In this document: positions 24,528 to 33,674 of the stretch, in pieces
How the letters are laid out: each line of letters opens with the position of its first letter
Numbering within the stretch: the first letter of the stretch is position 1
NCBI GenBank assembly: GCA_963736695.1
Contig: CAVTPU010000004.1
Location: 1,364,001-1,428,000 of the forward strand
Source: CAVTPU01 sp963736695
Lineage (GTDB): Bacteria > Actinomycetota > Actinomycetes > Mycobacteriales > Micromonosporaceae
Length of the DNA: 64,000 nucleotides
Direction of reading: 5' to 3'
The notes under the pieces: model-generated
Databases searched by the model: none
What the model saw: the letters and a program-made list of their open reading frames with translations, nothing else
What the model was told of the DNA's origin: nothing
Made by a program: the position numbers and the translations under genes

Positions 24528-25676
24528 ATGGCACGCACACAGTCGACACTCGCCGAGCGCTATCGCCGGTTGCTGCTGTTATATCCGCGCGAATATCGGA
24601 GCACCCGCGGCCAGGAGATCGTCGACACGTTCGTTGACCGCGCGCGGGACTCGCAACAGCGGCCCACCTGGCGCGAGGCGCTCAACCTGTTGACCCACGG
24701 CCTGCGCTGCCGACTGGGGCGGCCGGCCAGCCGGACCGTCGTGGTGTGGGCGTCGCTTGCCTCGCTCGTCTGTGGACTGTTCGCGGGCGCCTTCGCGACG
24801 CGACTGGCGTGGGAGACCGCCGGTCAGCTTCCCTCCCGAGACGACAGCGCCGCGTTGGTCTCGCAGCTTGAGGATAGCGTGCCATTCGATTACAGAGTGA
24901 CGATGTTCTCCATCTACGACCATCCGCTGGGGTGGCAGAAACTCGATACCCTCGCGACGGTCGATCTCAAGAGATCTCAGCTGGACAGAACGCCTGTCGA
25001 CCTCGATGGGCCGGCGTCGGTCAGCCGCGTCAAGATGGTCGAGGAACTCGCCAATCGACTGCGCGCCAGCGATTGGCTGATCGCCGAGCCGACCATCCGC
25101 ACCACAGCAGACTGTGTTGGTTGCGAACACATGCCCCTGCCGATAGAGGCGTTCATCGTCGCGCGGCGCGGGGACGACATGGTGGAACTACAGTTCGTCT
25201 TTGGCGACCAGCAGCCCCGCTCGGCCAATCCAGGCGTGCCCGACGGAAACATTCCAACAATTCTCAGCGTACGACTAGTCCGCTCGACGCCGTGGGTGGT
25301 GTATCCGGTCGGGATCGCCGCGACTCTCCTCGGCGCGGTGATCGGGTGGTTCGTGTTCGGTTGGGCCAGCCGCCGCACCGAGAACAGGAGGGCCGCGTTG
25401 CGCGCGTTGACGACCACGGCGTACGGCTTGGCCATGTTCTTGTGGTATCTGCCCATCGCGATCGCGTTGCCATACCTGCTCAGACAACAATTCAACAGAC
25501 CCTATGTCTCTGGGCACCCGATGTGGGAGTGGATCAGTCAGCCCAGCGTGTCCCTGTTGGTCGTCGCCGGCACCATCGTCGCTGCGGGTGGCCTTGCCCT
25601 GGCCGCACTTCCCCGGCGTACGGCGGAGAAGACAGCGCCCGATCCCGAAGACGCGGGCACAATCGCCTCGTCATAA
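24528..25676 (+). CDS. PadR-partner membrane protein
   Basis: A 382-residue protein. The N-terminal cytoplasmic helix AERYRRLLLLYPREYRSTRGQE is the characteristic opening of PadR-linked membrane proteins. TM1 (VVVWASLASLVCGLFAGAF) is about 70-88, followed by an extracytoplasmic region of about 160 residues with a CVGCEHMP cysteine pair, then three C-terminal helices (YPVGIAATLLGAVIGWFVFG; GLAMFLWYLPIAIALPYLL; VSLLVVAGTIVAAGGLAL). GGAGGAG precedes ATG 24528. Function unknown; expression is probably PadR controlled. The stop overlaps the convergent gene by six bases. Confidence 0.75.
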   Translation: MARTQSTLAERYRRLLLLYPREYRSTRGQEIVDTFVDRARDSQQRPTWREALNLLTHGLRCRLGRPASRTVVVWASLASLVCGLFAGAFATRLAWETAGQLPSRDDSAALVSQLEDSVPFDYRVTMFSIYDHPLGWQKLDTLATVDLKRSQLDRTPVDLDGPASVSRVKMVEELANRLRASDWLIAEPTIRTTADCVGCEHMPLPIEAFIVARRGDDMVELQFVFGDQQPRSANPGVPDGNIPTILSVRLVRSTPWVVYPVGIAATLLGAVIGWFVFGWASRRTENRRAALRALTTTAYGLAMFLWYLPIAIALPYLLRQQFNRPYVSGHPMWEWISQPSVSLLVVAGTIVAAGGLALAALPRRTAEKTAPDPEDAGTIASS

Positions 25677-27539
25677 CCGACGCGATCGGCGTGGCGAGGC
25701 ACACCACATCAACAGCAATCCGACCATGACCGCAAGCCCGCCACCGGCAGCCAGTGGGCCGGGGCGGGCTCCGGTCACCGGGATTACCGGCACAAAGGTG
25801 AAAGCCTGAGCCAACCGCGCGTCCAGGCCGGGCAACACAACGGTGACGGTGAACGTGCCCACGGCGTGCTGCGGCGTGCGCGCCCGCAGCCAGGTATCCC
25901 CGTGCGGCAGGAGGATGTCGCCGGCCTCGGCGTTGAACTTGACCTGGACGGCCCGGGTAAATCCGCTCCCCCGAATGAGGACCTCGGTGCCACCGGTGGT
26001 CGGGCCGGAAGCGGGTGTGATCGACGACAACACCGGACTGACGTAGTTGAATTGTCCTGCGGCGACTTGGCCACCCGGCAACACGAGCCGGATCGGCACA
26101 GCACCATCGCGTTCCGTGGTGGGACTCACCGCGAGAACCCGAGTGTCGGTGACCCGCACCCCACCGTCGCTGGACTGGCGCCCGATCCGGACGTCGGTCA
26201 CCGCTCCGAGCCCCTGTCCCGTGATGGTCACCGGTGTTCCGCCGGCGGTCGGCCCGCGTCGGGGCGACACCGACTCGACCTCAACGGTTGCGTTGACCAG
26301 AACCGAGACGCTGTCGACGTCGACCACTGGGCCGGCTGATATCCGTACGCCGCCGGCAGGCCGTCCCCTGAGCCCGCTGGGCAACGCCGCCGGCAGTGCC
26401 GCGACGATGGTGGTGGCCACATCGGGCAGACCGTCGTTGTTGACGTCGCCGACCGCCGCTCCGATCGGTGAGCGCCCGGCGTCGAAATTCTGGGCCGTCG
26501 CGAACCGGCCGGCCCCGTCGCCGACCAGCACGGAGAAGGTTCCGGAGAAGGTGTTGGCGGTGACCAGATCAGGCTTCGCGTCGAGGTTGAAGTCTCCCGA
26601 TTGAATGGAAAACGGTCCGTTTCCCACCGCGAAGTCGCTCGGCGGGTCAAAGCGGCCGGTGCCATCACCCAGCAGCACCGAGACGGCATCCCCGTCCATG
26701 TCCGATGTGGCCAGATCCAGGTTCCCGTCCCCGGTGAAGTCGGCGGAGGTGATGCCCGACGGCGACGAGCCGGTCGGGAAACTGCTCGTTGGACCAAACT
26801 GGCCGGTTCCGTCGCCAAGCAGCACCGACACCGTCGACGAACCGGAATCGGCGGTTGCGATGTCCCGATCGCCATCATGGTTGAGGTCGACAACGACGAG
26901 TGATCGAGGGTACGGCCCGACCGGCCATTGCTGGGCCGGAGAGAAACCGCCGGCACCGTTGCCGAGCAGCACCGACACGGTCGGCCCGCCGGAATCGGCG
27001 ACCACCAGGTCGGGTTTCTCGTCGTCGTTGACATCGGCCACCACAACAGCAAACGGTTCTTGTCCAGCCGCGAACGTGCGCTGGGCTGCGAATCCGCCGG
27101 CACCGTTGCCCAGCAGAACGGAGACGCTGTCTCCGCCTTCGTTGGCGGTGACCGCGTCGAGCGCGTGGTCACGGTTGACGTCGCCAACCGCAACGGCGAC
27201 CGGAGACACCCCCACCGGGAACACCTGCGGTGGTCCGAACTGTCCAGTGCCGTCGCCGGCGAGCAGCGCCATTCGGTCCACGTCCACTTCGGCGACGACC
27301 AGATCGACAAACCCGTCGCCGGTGAAGTCGCCGAACGCAAGGCTGAAGGGATTGGTGTGTGCTCCGACTGGGCTGGCTGCGGCGGGGTCGAACCGCACCG
27401 GCGCTGCTGCGCGTGCCGCCGCCTGGGTCAATGGCGATCTGGCGGCCGCTGCCAGCCCGGGGGTGCTCCACAGGCCGAGCCAGGCTGTCGCCACCACCAG
27501 GGTGGTCAGGCCCTGCCGACACTGAGACTTCCTCATCAC
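25671..27539 (-). CDS. Secreted FG-GAP/IPT surface protein with sortase-like tail
   Basis: A 622-residue protein. The signal peptide is about 1-31 (LTTLVVATAWLGLWSTPGLAAA). Seven FG-GAP/VCBS units follow (about 60-400), each with a Ca-binding D-x-N/T-x-D-G-x-x-D loop and the VSVLLGNGAGGF strand pair, predicting a beta-propeller. Two IPT/TIG domains follow (VESVSPRRGPTAGGTPVTI; LSSITPASGPTTGGTEVLI). The C-terminus has IPVTG, a hydrophobic stretch (LAAGGGLAVMVGLLLMW) and RRSRRL, matching an LPXTG-type sorting signal with I for L. Probably a cell-wall-displayed adhesion or ligand-binding protein. No sortase gene is in the window. Confidence 0.85.
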   Translation of the reverse strand: MMRKSQCRQGLTTLVVATAWLGLWSTPGLAAAARSPLTQAAARAAAPVRFDPAAASPVGAHTNPFSLAFGDFTGDGFVDLVVAEVDVDRMALLAGDGTGQFGPPQVFPVGVSPVAVAVGDVNRDHALDAVTANEGGDSVSVLLGNGAGGFAAQRTFAAGQEPFAVVVADVNDDEKPDLVVADSGGPTVSVLLGNGAGGFSPAQQWPVGPYPRSLVVVDLNHDGDRDIATADSGSSTVSVLLGDGTGQFGPTSSFPTGSSPSGITSADFTGDGNLDLATSDMDGDAVSVLLGDGTGRFDPPSDFAVGNGPFSIQSGDFNLDAKPDLVTANTFSGTFSVLVGDGAGRFATAQNFDAGRSPIGAAVGDVNNDGLPDVATTIVAALPAALPSGLRGRPAGGVRISAGPVVDVDSVSVLVNATVEVESVSPRRGPTAGGTPVTITGQGLGAVTDVRIGRQSSDGGVRVTDTRVLAVSPTTERDGAVPIRLVLPGGQVAAGQFNYVSPVLSSITPASGPTTGGTEVLIRGSGFTRAVQVKFNAEAGDILLPHGDTWLRARTPQHAVGTFTVTVVLPGLDARLAQAFTFVPVIPVTGARPGPLAAGGGLAVMVGLLLMWCASPRRSRRL

Positions 27540-27832
27540 TGCACCCCCGAGCCGACTGCTCCCGCAGCCGAACCCGGATGCCGCAGCGCCGAATGTGACG
27601 ACTCACTCATCCTATTTCGCCCGTGTTAGGCGCTTCATGCCTTTCAGGGTAATACGCCACTTATCGCAACGCCGCCGACGACACGGTCGAGCGTCTCGAC
27701 GCGGCACCTCACCGGACGCACCACGAGACAAGCAACTGTCACTTACCCGACAGTCCGCGTGAAAGCGTTGGTGGCCGGGCGCCAGCCGCCTCTCACAGGT
27801 GCTTGTTCCGCTCCGATCACAAGGGATACACG

Positions 27833-28696
27833 ATGACGATTCATTTCCGACGACCTCGCCGCGCCGAGACGGCTCGACGCGCTGCCTGCCTCGCGGCATT
27901 TGTCGCGGTGACCTTCGGCCTGGCCGCACCCGCGTCGGCTGACCCAGCCGGACTGGTCAATGTCAATACTTCATCAGCCTCCACAAGTCTGGACAAATCC
28001 GTGACGGCGGTCTGCCCCTTCGGCACGGTCCCCACCGGCGGCGGGGGTCGCCTGAATTCATCCTCGACCGCACGGGGATATGTGGCGCTCGATCGTTTGG
28101 AACCGACCAACACCGGATTCATCGCGGGAATGCGGGAGGCGGTTCCCTACGCGGGAAACTGGACAGTGACCGCTGAGGCGGTGTGTGCGCCCGAGCCGCT
28201 GGGTCGGGTGGTCGTCTCCGCCACCGGCGCACTCGGCCAGTTGGGAGTCACCGTCGGTTGTGGATTCAAGAGCGTCATCGGCATGGGGGGTCGAGTCAAC
28301 AACGGCTTCGGTGACGTGCTGTTGGACCAGATCACGCCGACCAGCGATCTAAAATTCGTGACGGTACGAGCAGCGGTTGTCCCCGGTGGCAACGCGACAA
28401 ACTCGACCGTCACGGCGTTCGCAGTGTGTGCTTATCCACCAGCGGGTCTGGAACTCGTCGGGGCCAGCGCCGTGGCGGCGTCCGACAGCTCTTCGGCCAA
28501 AACCGCCGCGAAGGACTGCCCGGCCGGAAAGGCTCTCTATAGCGCGGCGGTCGCGACGTTCAACGGCGCCGGCCAGGTATTTCTGTCGTCCGTGCAGGTC
28601 AAGCCGACAGATCGGGTGACGGCCCAGGCCGACGAGATCACCACCGGATATGCCGGAAACTGGAACCTCACCGCGTTTGGGATCTGCGCAAGCTAA
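27833..28696 (+). CDS. Secreted protein with three homologous repeats
   Basis: A 287-residue protein with a signal peptide ending APASA-D (about residue 36). The mature part is three copies of an approximately 75-residue unit that starts at a cysteine (CPFGTVPTGGGGR, CGFKSVIGMGGRV, CPAGKALYSAAVA) and ends in a paired cysteine (TAEAVCA, TAFAVCA, TAFGICA), so each unit likely has one disulfide. GNW(T/N)(V/L)TA is repeated. No enzymatic motif is seen; an extracellular binding or structural role is inferred. AAGGGA lies six bases before ATG 27833. A strong terminator follows. Confidence 0.75.
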   Translation: MTIHFRRPRRAETARRAACLAAFVAVTFGLAAPASADPAGLVNVNTSSASTSLDKSVTAVCPFGTVPTGGGGRLNSSSTARGYVALDRLEPTNTGFIAGMREAVPYAGNWTVTAEAVCAPEPLGRVVVSATGALGQLGVTVGCGFKSVIGMGGRVNNGFGDVLLDQITPTSDLKFVTVRAAVVPGGNATNSTVTAFAVCAYPPAGLELVGASAVAASDSSSAKTAAKDCPAGKALYSAAVATFNGAGQVFLSSVQVKPTDRVTAQADEITTGYAGNWNLTAFGICAS

Positions 28697-28701
28697 CCCC
28701 C

Positions 28702-28741
28702 GTCTCGGTGTGGGGTCGACTGGTCGATCCCACACCGAGAC
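28702..28741. terminator. Strong hairpin terminator
   Basis: GTCTCGGTGTGGG pairs perfectly with CCCACACCGAGAC, and the stem continues through GTCGA/TCGAT (one wobble) to an 18-bp stem with loop CTGG. It lies five bases after the stop of the secreted-protein gene. Confidence 0.85.
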
Positions 28742-28998
28742 CGCATCGTCGTACAACGTCTTCACGTCTTTGCGTTTCCGCCCAGCGACTCCGCCAGGAT
28801 CTTCACACCCTTTTCCTGGTTCCGGTACAAAACAACGCTCAACGCCGCAAAGTCATCACAAACGGGACGCGCGCAGCGGACGACTGTCGCAGTGACAGCC
28901 ACGCCTGTGACCTGCGTACATGTCTGATTTTTTGAATCTCGGCGTCTGGGAGCCGCTCGTCAACGACGCGCTCCCGCCTTGGGACAGGCACAGTGTGA

Positions 28999-29013
28999 CG
29001 ACTCGACTACTGT
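28999..29013 (+). promoter_or_regulatory. Promoter -10 region of the NERD-helicase unit
   Basis: CGACTCGACTACTGT contains TACTGT (29008-29013), and 13 of 15 bases match the LRR promoter at 8735-8749. It is about 40 bases upstream of the leader ORF at 29053. Confidence 0.35.
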
Positions 29014-29052
29014 TTGACCAACGTGGTTGCGACAGATTCGGGGAGGAACATC

Positions 29053-29106
29053 ATGGGCCGCGAGCGTCACGCGGGGCATTGCGCGACGGCGAGAAGCTCC
29101 CGATGA
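29053..29106 (+). CDS. 17-codon leader ORF coupled to the helicase
   Basis: GGGGAGGAA sits four bases before ATG 29053, the best RBS in the region. The ORF encodes MGRERHAGHCATARSSR and its TGA overlaps the helicase ATG 29103 (CGATGACA), while the helicase ATG has no RBS of its own. This is the layout of a translationally coupled leader peptide. The alternative is a spurious ORF with the helicase starting in the upstream frame at 28920. Confidence 0.45.
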   Translation: MGRERHAGHCATARSSR

Positions 29107-31184
29107 CACCCGTGCCTCGACAACCTCCTTTCGGATCGTCGCAGCAGTCGAATCGCGATCATCACGACGCCCGTGCGGCCCTCGCGGCGCGTTTCCCTCG
29201 AAGCGTCGACGCTGAGCGCCAGATCGCCTCCACGTTGATGTCCCTGACGCGACCCGACGGCGCCGGTCGTCAGCGCTGGTGGCTGCTCATCGATCGAGCC
29301 TGGCCGGGGACGAGATCGGCCAATGTGGACATGATTCTGATCGGACCCCCTGGCGTGTTTGTGATCGACGCCAAACAGTGGACCAGTCCGCCGCAGATCC
29401 ACGCTGGCGTGCTCTGCGCGGGGCTAGACAGTCGACAGTCCGAGATATCCAAAGTCAAGGCCATGATCCGACCCGCGCAGCATGCACTGACGCGTCACGT
29501 GCACATCGCCGCCGATATCGTTCAACCCGTGCTGGCCTTCGCCGGACACTCCATCCACCGCAACCACCAGGGGGTGCTGCTGCTCGGACTTCCGGAGTTG
29601 CGTCCCACCCTCACCGGGGAATACCCCACCCGACTGACCCCCGCTGACGTACACGCGGTGCGCGATGTGCTGGCGAACGTGTATCCCGCATACGAAAGCT
29701 GCAACCTGCCTGGCGGCTCAGTCGCCGCGACGGTGCCGGCTCCCAGGTCCGATGACTTGTCTGATCCGCAAGATCACGTCGACTCGGATGTCACCGCGGC
29801 CGCGACGCAGCCGATGGAGCGCTGGATGACCTTCCTGCACCCCAGCCAACTGGCGGTCGTCAAGCGCACCTATCGGGGCCCAGCCCGCATCAGCGGGCCA
29901 GCGGGCACGGGCAAGACCGTTGTTGGACTGTGGAGGGCAATCGAAGCGGCCAAGAACACCACCAACCGAGTGCTTGTCACCAGCCTGGTTCGGATGGTGC
30001 CACGAGTTCAGGCACGCCTGCTGGACCAGCTAAACCCAGATCTCGCCCCACGCATCGAGTGCGTCCACATCCACAAATGGGCCGCCGACTTTCTCGCCGA
30101 GAGCGGAGTCAAAGTCAACTATGACCCCGGTGGCGCCGACAACGAATTCAGTCGGGTGTGGCTGTCGCTTCGCGATAAACAGCCACTCGCACAACTGGAC
30201 CCCCGGCCGCTTTATTGGCAGCAGGAGATCGCCACCGTCATCAAGGGGCGCGGCATCACCGGTCATGCCGAATACCGATCCACCACGCGGCCCGGTCGTC
30301 GGACGCGACTGACCGAGGCATACCGAGACCTGGTGTGGGACCTATACGAGCGTTATCAGCAACGCATGGCGGATCGCCACATCATCGACTCAGCGGACCT
30401 GTTGAACATCGCGCTGTCCACGGCTCAGCGCGAGGGCCCACGCCCCGAATATGGGGCGGTCATCGTCGACGAGGTTCAAGACCTGTCACTAACAGCGCTA
30501 CGACTCGTCACAACGATCGCCCCGACCGGTGAGAACGGACTGCTGCTCATCGGTGATTGCCGACAGAAGATCTACCCCGGCGGATATCGACTCGCCGACG
30601 CCGGGCTGTCGATCACCGGCGGAAGAAGCGAAGTGCTCACCGTCAACTATCGCAACGCGCCAGCGGTCCTAGATGCCGCACTCGATGTGATCGCCGAGCA
30701 ACAGTTGGAGGATATCGACGGCGCGGTGATCACGGGCCGTCCGGCCGAACTGGCCACCACCCACGGCAGCGGCCGGGTAATCCGCGCCGACGCGTCGACA
30801 GAAGGCGAACTGCAACAGCAGGTAGTCAGGACGGTGCGCGACCTGGCGGCCAGCAGCGGATACGGCGACATCGCCGTGCTGTGTTACACCAACGCTCAAG
30901 CCAAGCGATATGTCAATATCCTCCATCGCGAGACGATTCCGGTCATTGATCTGGACATCTACACCGGCGACCCCACTGATCGGGTCAAGGTCGGCACCTG
31001 GCACAAAGCGAAAGGACTGGAGTTTGCCCACGTGCTGGTCCCCCACTATGACGATGCGGTCGCTGACGCGGCCAAAGGCTACCGGACGGACGCCGAATAC
31101 GTCGGCCTGGCACGACACGCCCTGCACGTGGCGATGAGTCGCGCCCGTCACACGCTCTGGCTCGGTCAGCTCAACCGTCATTGA
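29103..31184 (+). CDS. NERD-domain UvrD-like DNA helicase
   Basis: A 693-residue protein. A NERD nuclease-related domain (about 35-170) has the hydrophobic strand ANVDMILIGPPGVFVIDAKQW, where D and D-x-K fit the PD-(D/E)xK core. An SF1 helicase follows: Walker A ISGPAGTGKTV (about 262-272), Walker B VIVDEVQDLS (about 452-461), motif III/IV LLIGDCRQKIYPGGY, and motif V/VI KVGTWHKAKGLEFAHVLVP with VAMSRARHTLWLG. Such proteins are predicted DNA-processing or repair factors, and NERD domains recur in defence contexts. ATG 29103 overlaps the leader stop; the in-frame stretch from 28920 looks noncoding. Convergent with the Yeh-like operon. Confidence 0.8.
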   Translation: MTPVPRQPPFGSSQQSNRDHHDARAALAARFPRSVDAERQIASTLMSLTRPDGAGRQRWWLLIDRAWPGTRSANVDMILIGPPGVFVIDAKQWTSPPQIHAGVLCAGLDSRQSEISKVKAMIRPAQHALTRHVHIAADIVQPVLAFAGHSIHRNHQGVLLLGLPELRPTLTGEYPTRLTPADVHAVRDVLANVYPAYESCNLPGGSVAATVPAPRSDDLSDPQDHVDSDVTAAATQPMERWMTFLHPSQLAVVKRTYRGPARISGPAGTGKTVVGLWRAIEAAKNTTNRVLVTSLVRMVPRVQARLLDQLNPDLAPRIECVHIHKWAADFLAESGVKVNYDPGGADNEFSRVWLSLRDKQPLAQLDPRPLYWQQEIATVIKGRGITGHAEYRSTTRPGRRTRLTEAYRDLVWDLYERYQQRMADRHIIDSADLLNIALSTAQREGPRPEYGAVIVDEVQDLSLTALRLVTTIAPTGENGLLLIGDCRQKIYPGGYRLADAGLSITGGRSEVLTVNYRNAPAVLDAALDVIAEQQLEDIDGAVITGRPAELATTHGSGRVIRADASTEGELQQQVVRTVRDLAASSGYGDIAVLCYTNAQAKRYVNILHRETIPVIDLDIYTGDPTDRVKVGTWHKAKGLEFAHVLVPHYDDAVADAAKGYRTDAEYVGLARHALHVAMSRARHTLWLGQLNRH

Positions 31185-31208
31185 ACGCCACCTCGACCAG
31201 TCACGGGT

Positions 31209-31643
31209 TCAGTCCAGGCGGATCTCCAACTCGAACCCCTCACTGTTGACCACGTGGACGGCTGCGACTGTCGCCACCCGTTGCATCCATCCGGCGGCAA
31301 TCGCCGCGTCGACCGCAGCCTGACTGCCCCACACGGCCAGGTGGTTCAACCCAGCCCGCCTGCGGTCATAGGGCGGTTCGGTCACCAGATCCGGCGACTG
31401 CTCAATCACCACATAGGAGCCGCCCAGCCGCCAACTGCACCCATGGTCCCAGCGTTGAAACGGCTGACATCCCAGCGCAGCCATCACCGGCGCCCATTCC
31501 TTTTCCGCCGCAGCCAGATCGGCGACCCACAATTCGACATGATGAAAGAGTTCGCCGGCGCGCACCCGTTCGTCCTGGACTTGTCCTGTCACTGCGCCGA
31601 TTCCCCTCACTACCGATCGGTCATGCCGACGATCTTGCCACAT
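31209..31643 (-). CDS. VOC-superfamily (glyoxalase-like) protein
   Basis: A 144-residue protein with one VOC domain: GELFHHVELWVADLAAAEKEW opening, an Arg/Tyr middle (SWRLGGSYVVIEQSP) and GLNHLAVW...HVVNSEGFELEIRLD at the end. The H-x-E/E metal ligands are partly recognisable (H35, H98, E140 region). ATG 31643 directly follows the SWIM-gene stop (TGAATG), so it can be translated by reinitiation; GTG 31565 with AGGA upstream is an alternative start. Last gene of the Yeh-like operon, perhaps a passenger. Similar stand-alone VOC proteins act in detoxification or resistance. Confidence 0.65.
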   Translation of the reverse strand: MWQDRRHDRSVVRGIGAVTGQVQDERVRAGELFHHVELWVADLAAAEKEWAPVMAALGCQPFQRWDHGCSWRLGGSYVVIEQSPDLVTEPPYDRRRAGLNHLAVWGSQAAVDAAIAAGWMQRVATVAAVHVVNSEGFELEIRLD

Positions 31644-33674
31644 TCACCAGCGTTCGGCGGTGACCAACAGCCTCAGATGCGTGTCGGTGAAAGCCGTCAC
31701 CATTGCCGGTCCCGGATCGGGACCCAACAATGCCGCCAAGGTCATCATGTCCCTCCCGGCCCGAGATAGGCCGGCATCACTGAGCATCCGCGCACTTCGA
31801 CAAACCCGTTCCGGGACTCTGGCTCCCAGGTGTCGCGCACCCCGGTGGGCAATCTCCGTCAATACCTCCAGAGCGTCGTCGATTGTGGCCGCAATCGGAT
31901 CCATATAAGACGGCGCAGCGCCGACCAAGGCTCCACTGCCTTCACCTAGCGCGAAGTCGAGCACGACGACATCGTTGTCGACCACCACCGCGATCGGGTC
32001 GACCATCACCGCTCCGCAGTGACGCCGCACCGTGCCGCTGAGGAAACGCGGCGCGCCCATCTCACCGCCAAGCGCCTGGGCCAGTTGGTCCAAAGCGGCC
32101 GGACACGCGCTACGATACCGCGCCTGGATCGTCGCGTGGCGACCAGTTCGATCATAGATAGTCGCGTTGAGAAGTTGTTCGCCCGGCTGATATTCGATGC
32201 GTTCAACGGATCCGACTTCCATTGCCCGCACCGACTCAGCGTCGATGCGGGGGCGGATCAGACGTGGTGGCATTTGCTCTAGCTCCGCGTCGAGAGCGCC
32301 GAAATCCCGCACGAGCAGACCCTCGGGCAGCATGTTCCAGTCACCACCCGAAGGCATCACGACGGTACGCGCGATTCGGTTAGCGGCCAATCGAATGTGT
32401 CGGCTGGCGCTGCGGACCGCCGATTCCGTCACCACGGTGCTGCCCACCAACGTAGCGAGGCGAATCCCGCCAACTTTGCGACCAGCAAGATCATGTCCGG
32501 CAATCTGTTCCCCGGGTTTGACCGCCCAGCGGCGAGCCAACACGAACACGGTGCCGGTGGCGGAGTCTGCCAGAAAGACCTGGACGACCCGCTCATCATC
32601 GGTCCCCCCGACCCGCGCCCCCAAGCTCATCAGGCTTGACCGACGCAGTGGAGTCTGGGCCGCCTCCTCGGTGCCCAACACTCTCGACACCGGACTGGCG
32701 CCGTCGGCCAGAGCTGCGCGATAGCGCGCCTGCACCTCGGTGAGTAGTTCCGCCAAGCGGGAGGGTTGATAGCGTGCGCTGCGCTCCTGATAGTGCGTAA
32801 GCTGTTCAGCCAGCTCCTCCAGAGCCAGCAACGGCCAGCGCAGTCTGGCGGCGTCGAGTTCACGTTGCAACGCAACGAAGGCAGCCGCACGACCGCGTCC
32901 GGTGTGCACCGCTCCGTCGAGCAGCACCTCGCTGACCAAATCCACCGCCTGACGCAGGCAATCCGCCTTGGCTGCGCTGAGTTTCCCGCCGACCTGCACC
33001 TGCACGTCATCAGCGTGTGGCGCCTGCTCGTCAGCTATCCGGAACGCCCAGATGGCCAGCGCAATCGACTCAGCGCCAGCACCTGGGGCGGCATTGCTAT
33101 GGGCGTATCCAATCTCATGTGGGACAAGAAACCGCACGGTGCAGGCGGGCAGCTCGACCCGAGCGGTTGGGTCGCCGGGTCCGGGCCGGAGTACCCGTGC
33201 CGCATAGCCGGTCCGGTGCCGACGCTTGGCGCTGGCCATGGCACGGGGCCCGAGAAACTCCTCGACTACCTCGTCAGTGAAGGCGCCCGGCGACCAGGAC
33301 TTCGCCGGAGCCACTCCACTCATCGCAGACTCGGGCTTGGGTTTCCCGACGTGAAGCTGGTTCGCGACCTGGTTCTGGGCCGATGCCTGGCGTTTATACG
33401 TCAGCACGGTCAGCAGCACATGCCGACAGATGCTGTCTGAACCGCAACTACACACGGCGGCGCTCAGCGGCCCAGTCGGCACGGATGTCTTCGTGCCATC
33501 GGGATGGATAGCCTGCACTGTGGCGTCGGGTTCGACACGCATCGTCGGCGTTTCGCCCGACTCCAGCGCTCTGGTGGCCCGCTTGAACAGACCCACGTTG
33601 GCCAGTGTGATCATCGCCTCAGAGCTCAGCGCCAATAGATCGACTCGACTCACCGTCTCATCGGCTGGATTCAT
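31644..33674 (-). CDS. SWIM zinc-finger protein (YehQ-like)
   Basis: A 676-residue protein. Near the N-terminus is a SWIM zinc finger, C75-x-C77...C83-x-H85 (CSCGSDSICRH). The remainder is a long alpha/beta region without a recognised enzyme core. Length and context match E. coli YehQ (about 680 residues). SWIM fingers bind DNA or proteins. ATGA overlap with the VWA gene start/stop shows operon coupling. It is the last core gene of the DUF4132-MoxR-DUF5682-VWA-SWIM set; a role as DNA- or client-binding partner of the AAA+/VWA machine is inference. Confidence 0.85.
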   Translation of the reverse strand: MNPADETVSRVDLLALSSEAMITLANVGLFKRATRALESGETPTMRVEPDATVQAIHPDGTKTSVPTGPLSAAVCSCGSDSICRHVLLTVLTYKRQASAQNQVANQLHVGKPKPESAMSGVAPAKSWSPGAFTDEVVEEFLGPRAMASAKRRHRTGYAARVLRPGPGDPTARVELPACTVRFLVPHEIGYAHSNAAPGAGAESIALAIWAFRIADEQAPHADDVQVQVGGKLSAAKADCLRQAVDLVSEVLLDGAVHTGRGRAAAFVALQRELDAARLRWPLLALEELAEQLTHYQERSARYQPSRLAELLTEVQARYRAALADGASPVSRVLGTEEAAQTPLRRSSLMSLGARVGGTDDERVVQVFLADSATGTVFVLARRWAVKPGEQIAGHDLAGRKVGGIRLATLVGSTVVTESAVRSASRHIRLAANRIARTVVMPSGGDWNMLPEGLLVRDFGALDAELEQMPPRLIRPRIDAESVRAMEVGSVERIEYQPGEQLLNATIYDRTGRHATIQARYRSACPAALDQLAQALGGEMGAPRFLSGTVRRHCGAVMVDPIAVVVDNDVVVLDFALGEGSGALVGAAPSYMDPIAATIDDALEVLTEIAHRGARHLGARVPERVCRSARMLSDAGLSRAGRDMMTLAALLGPDPGPAMVTAFTDTHLRLLVTAERW

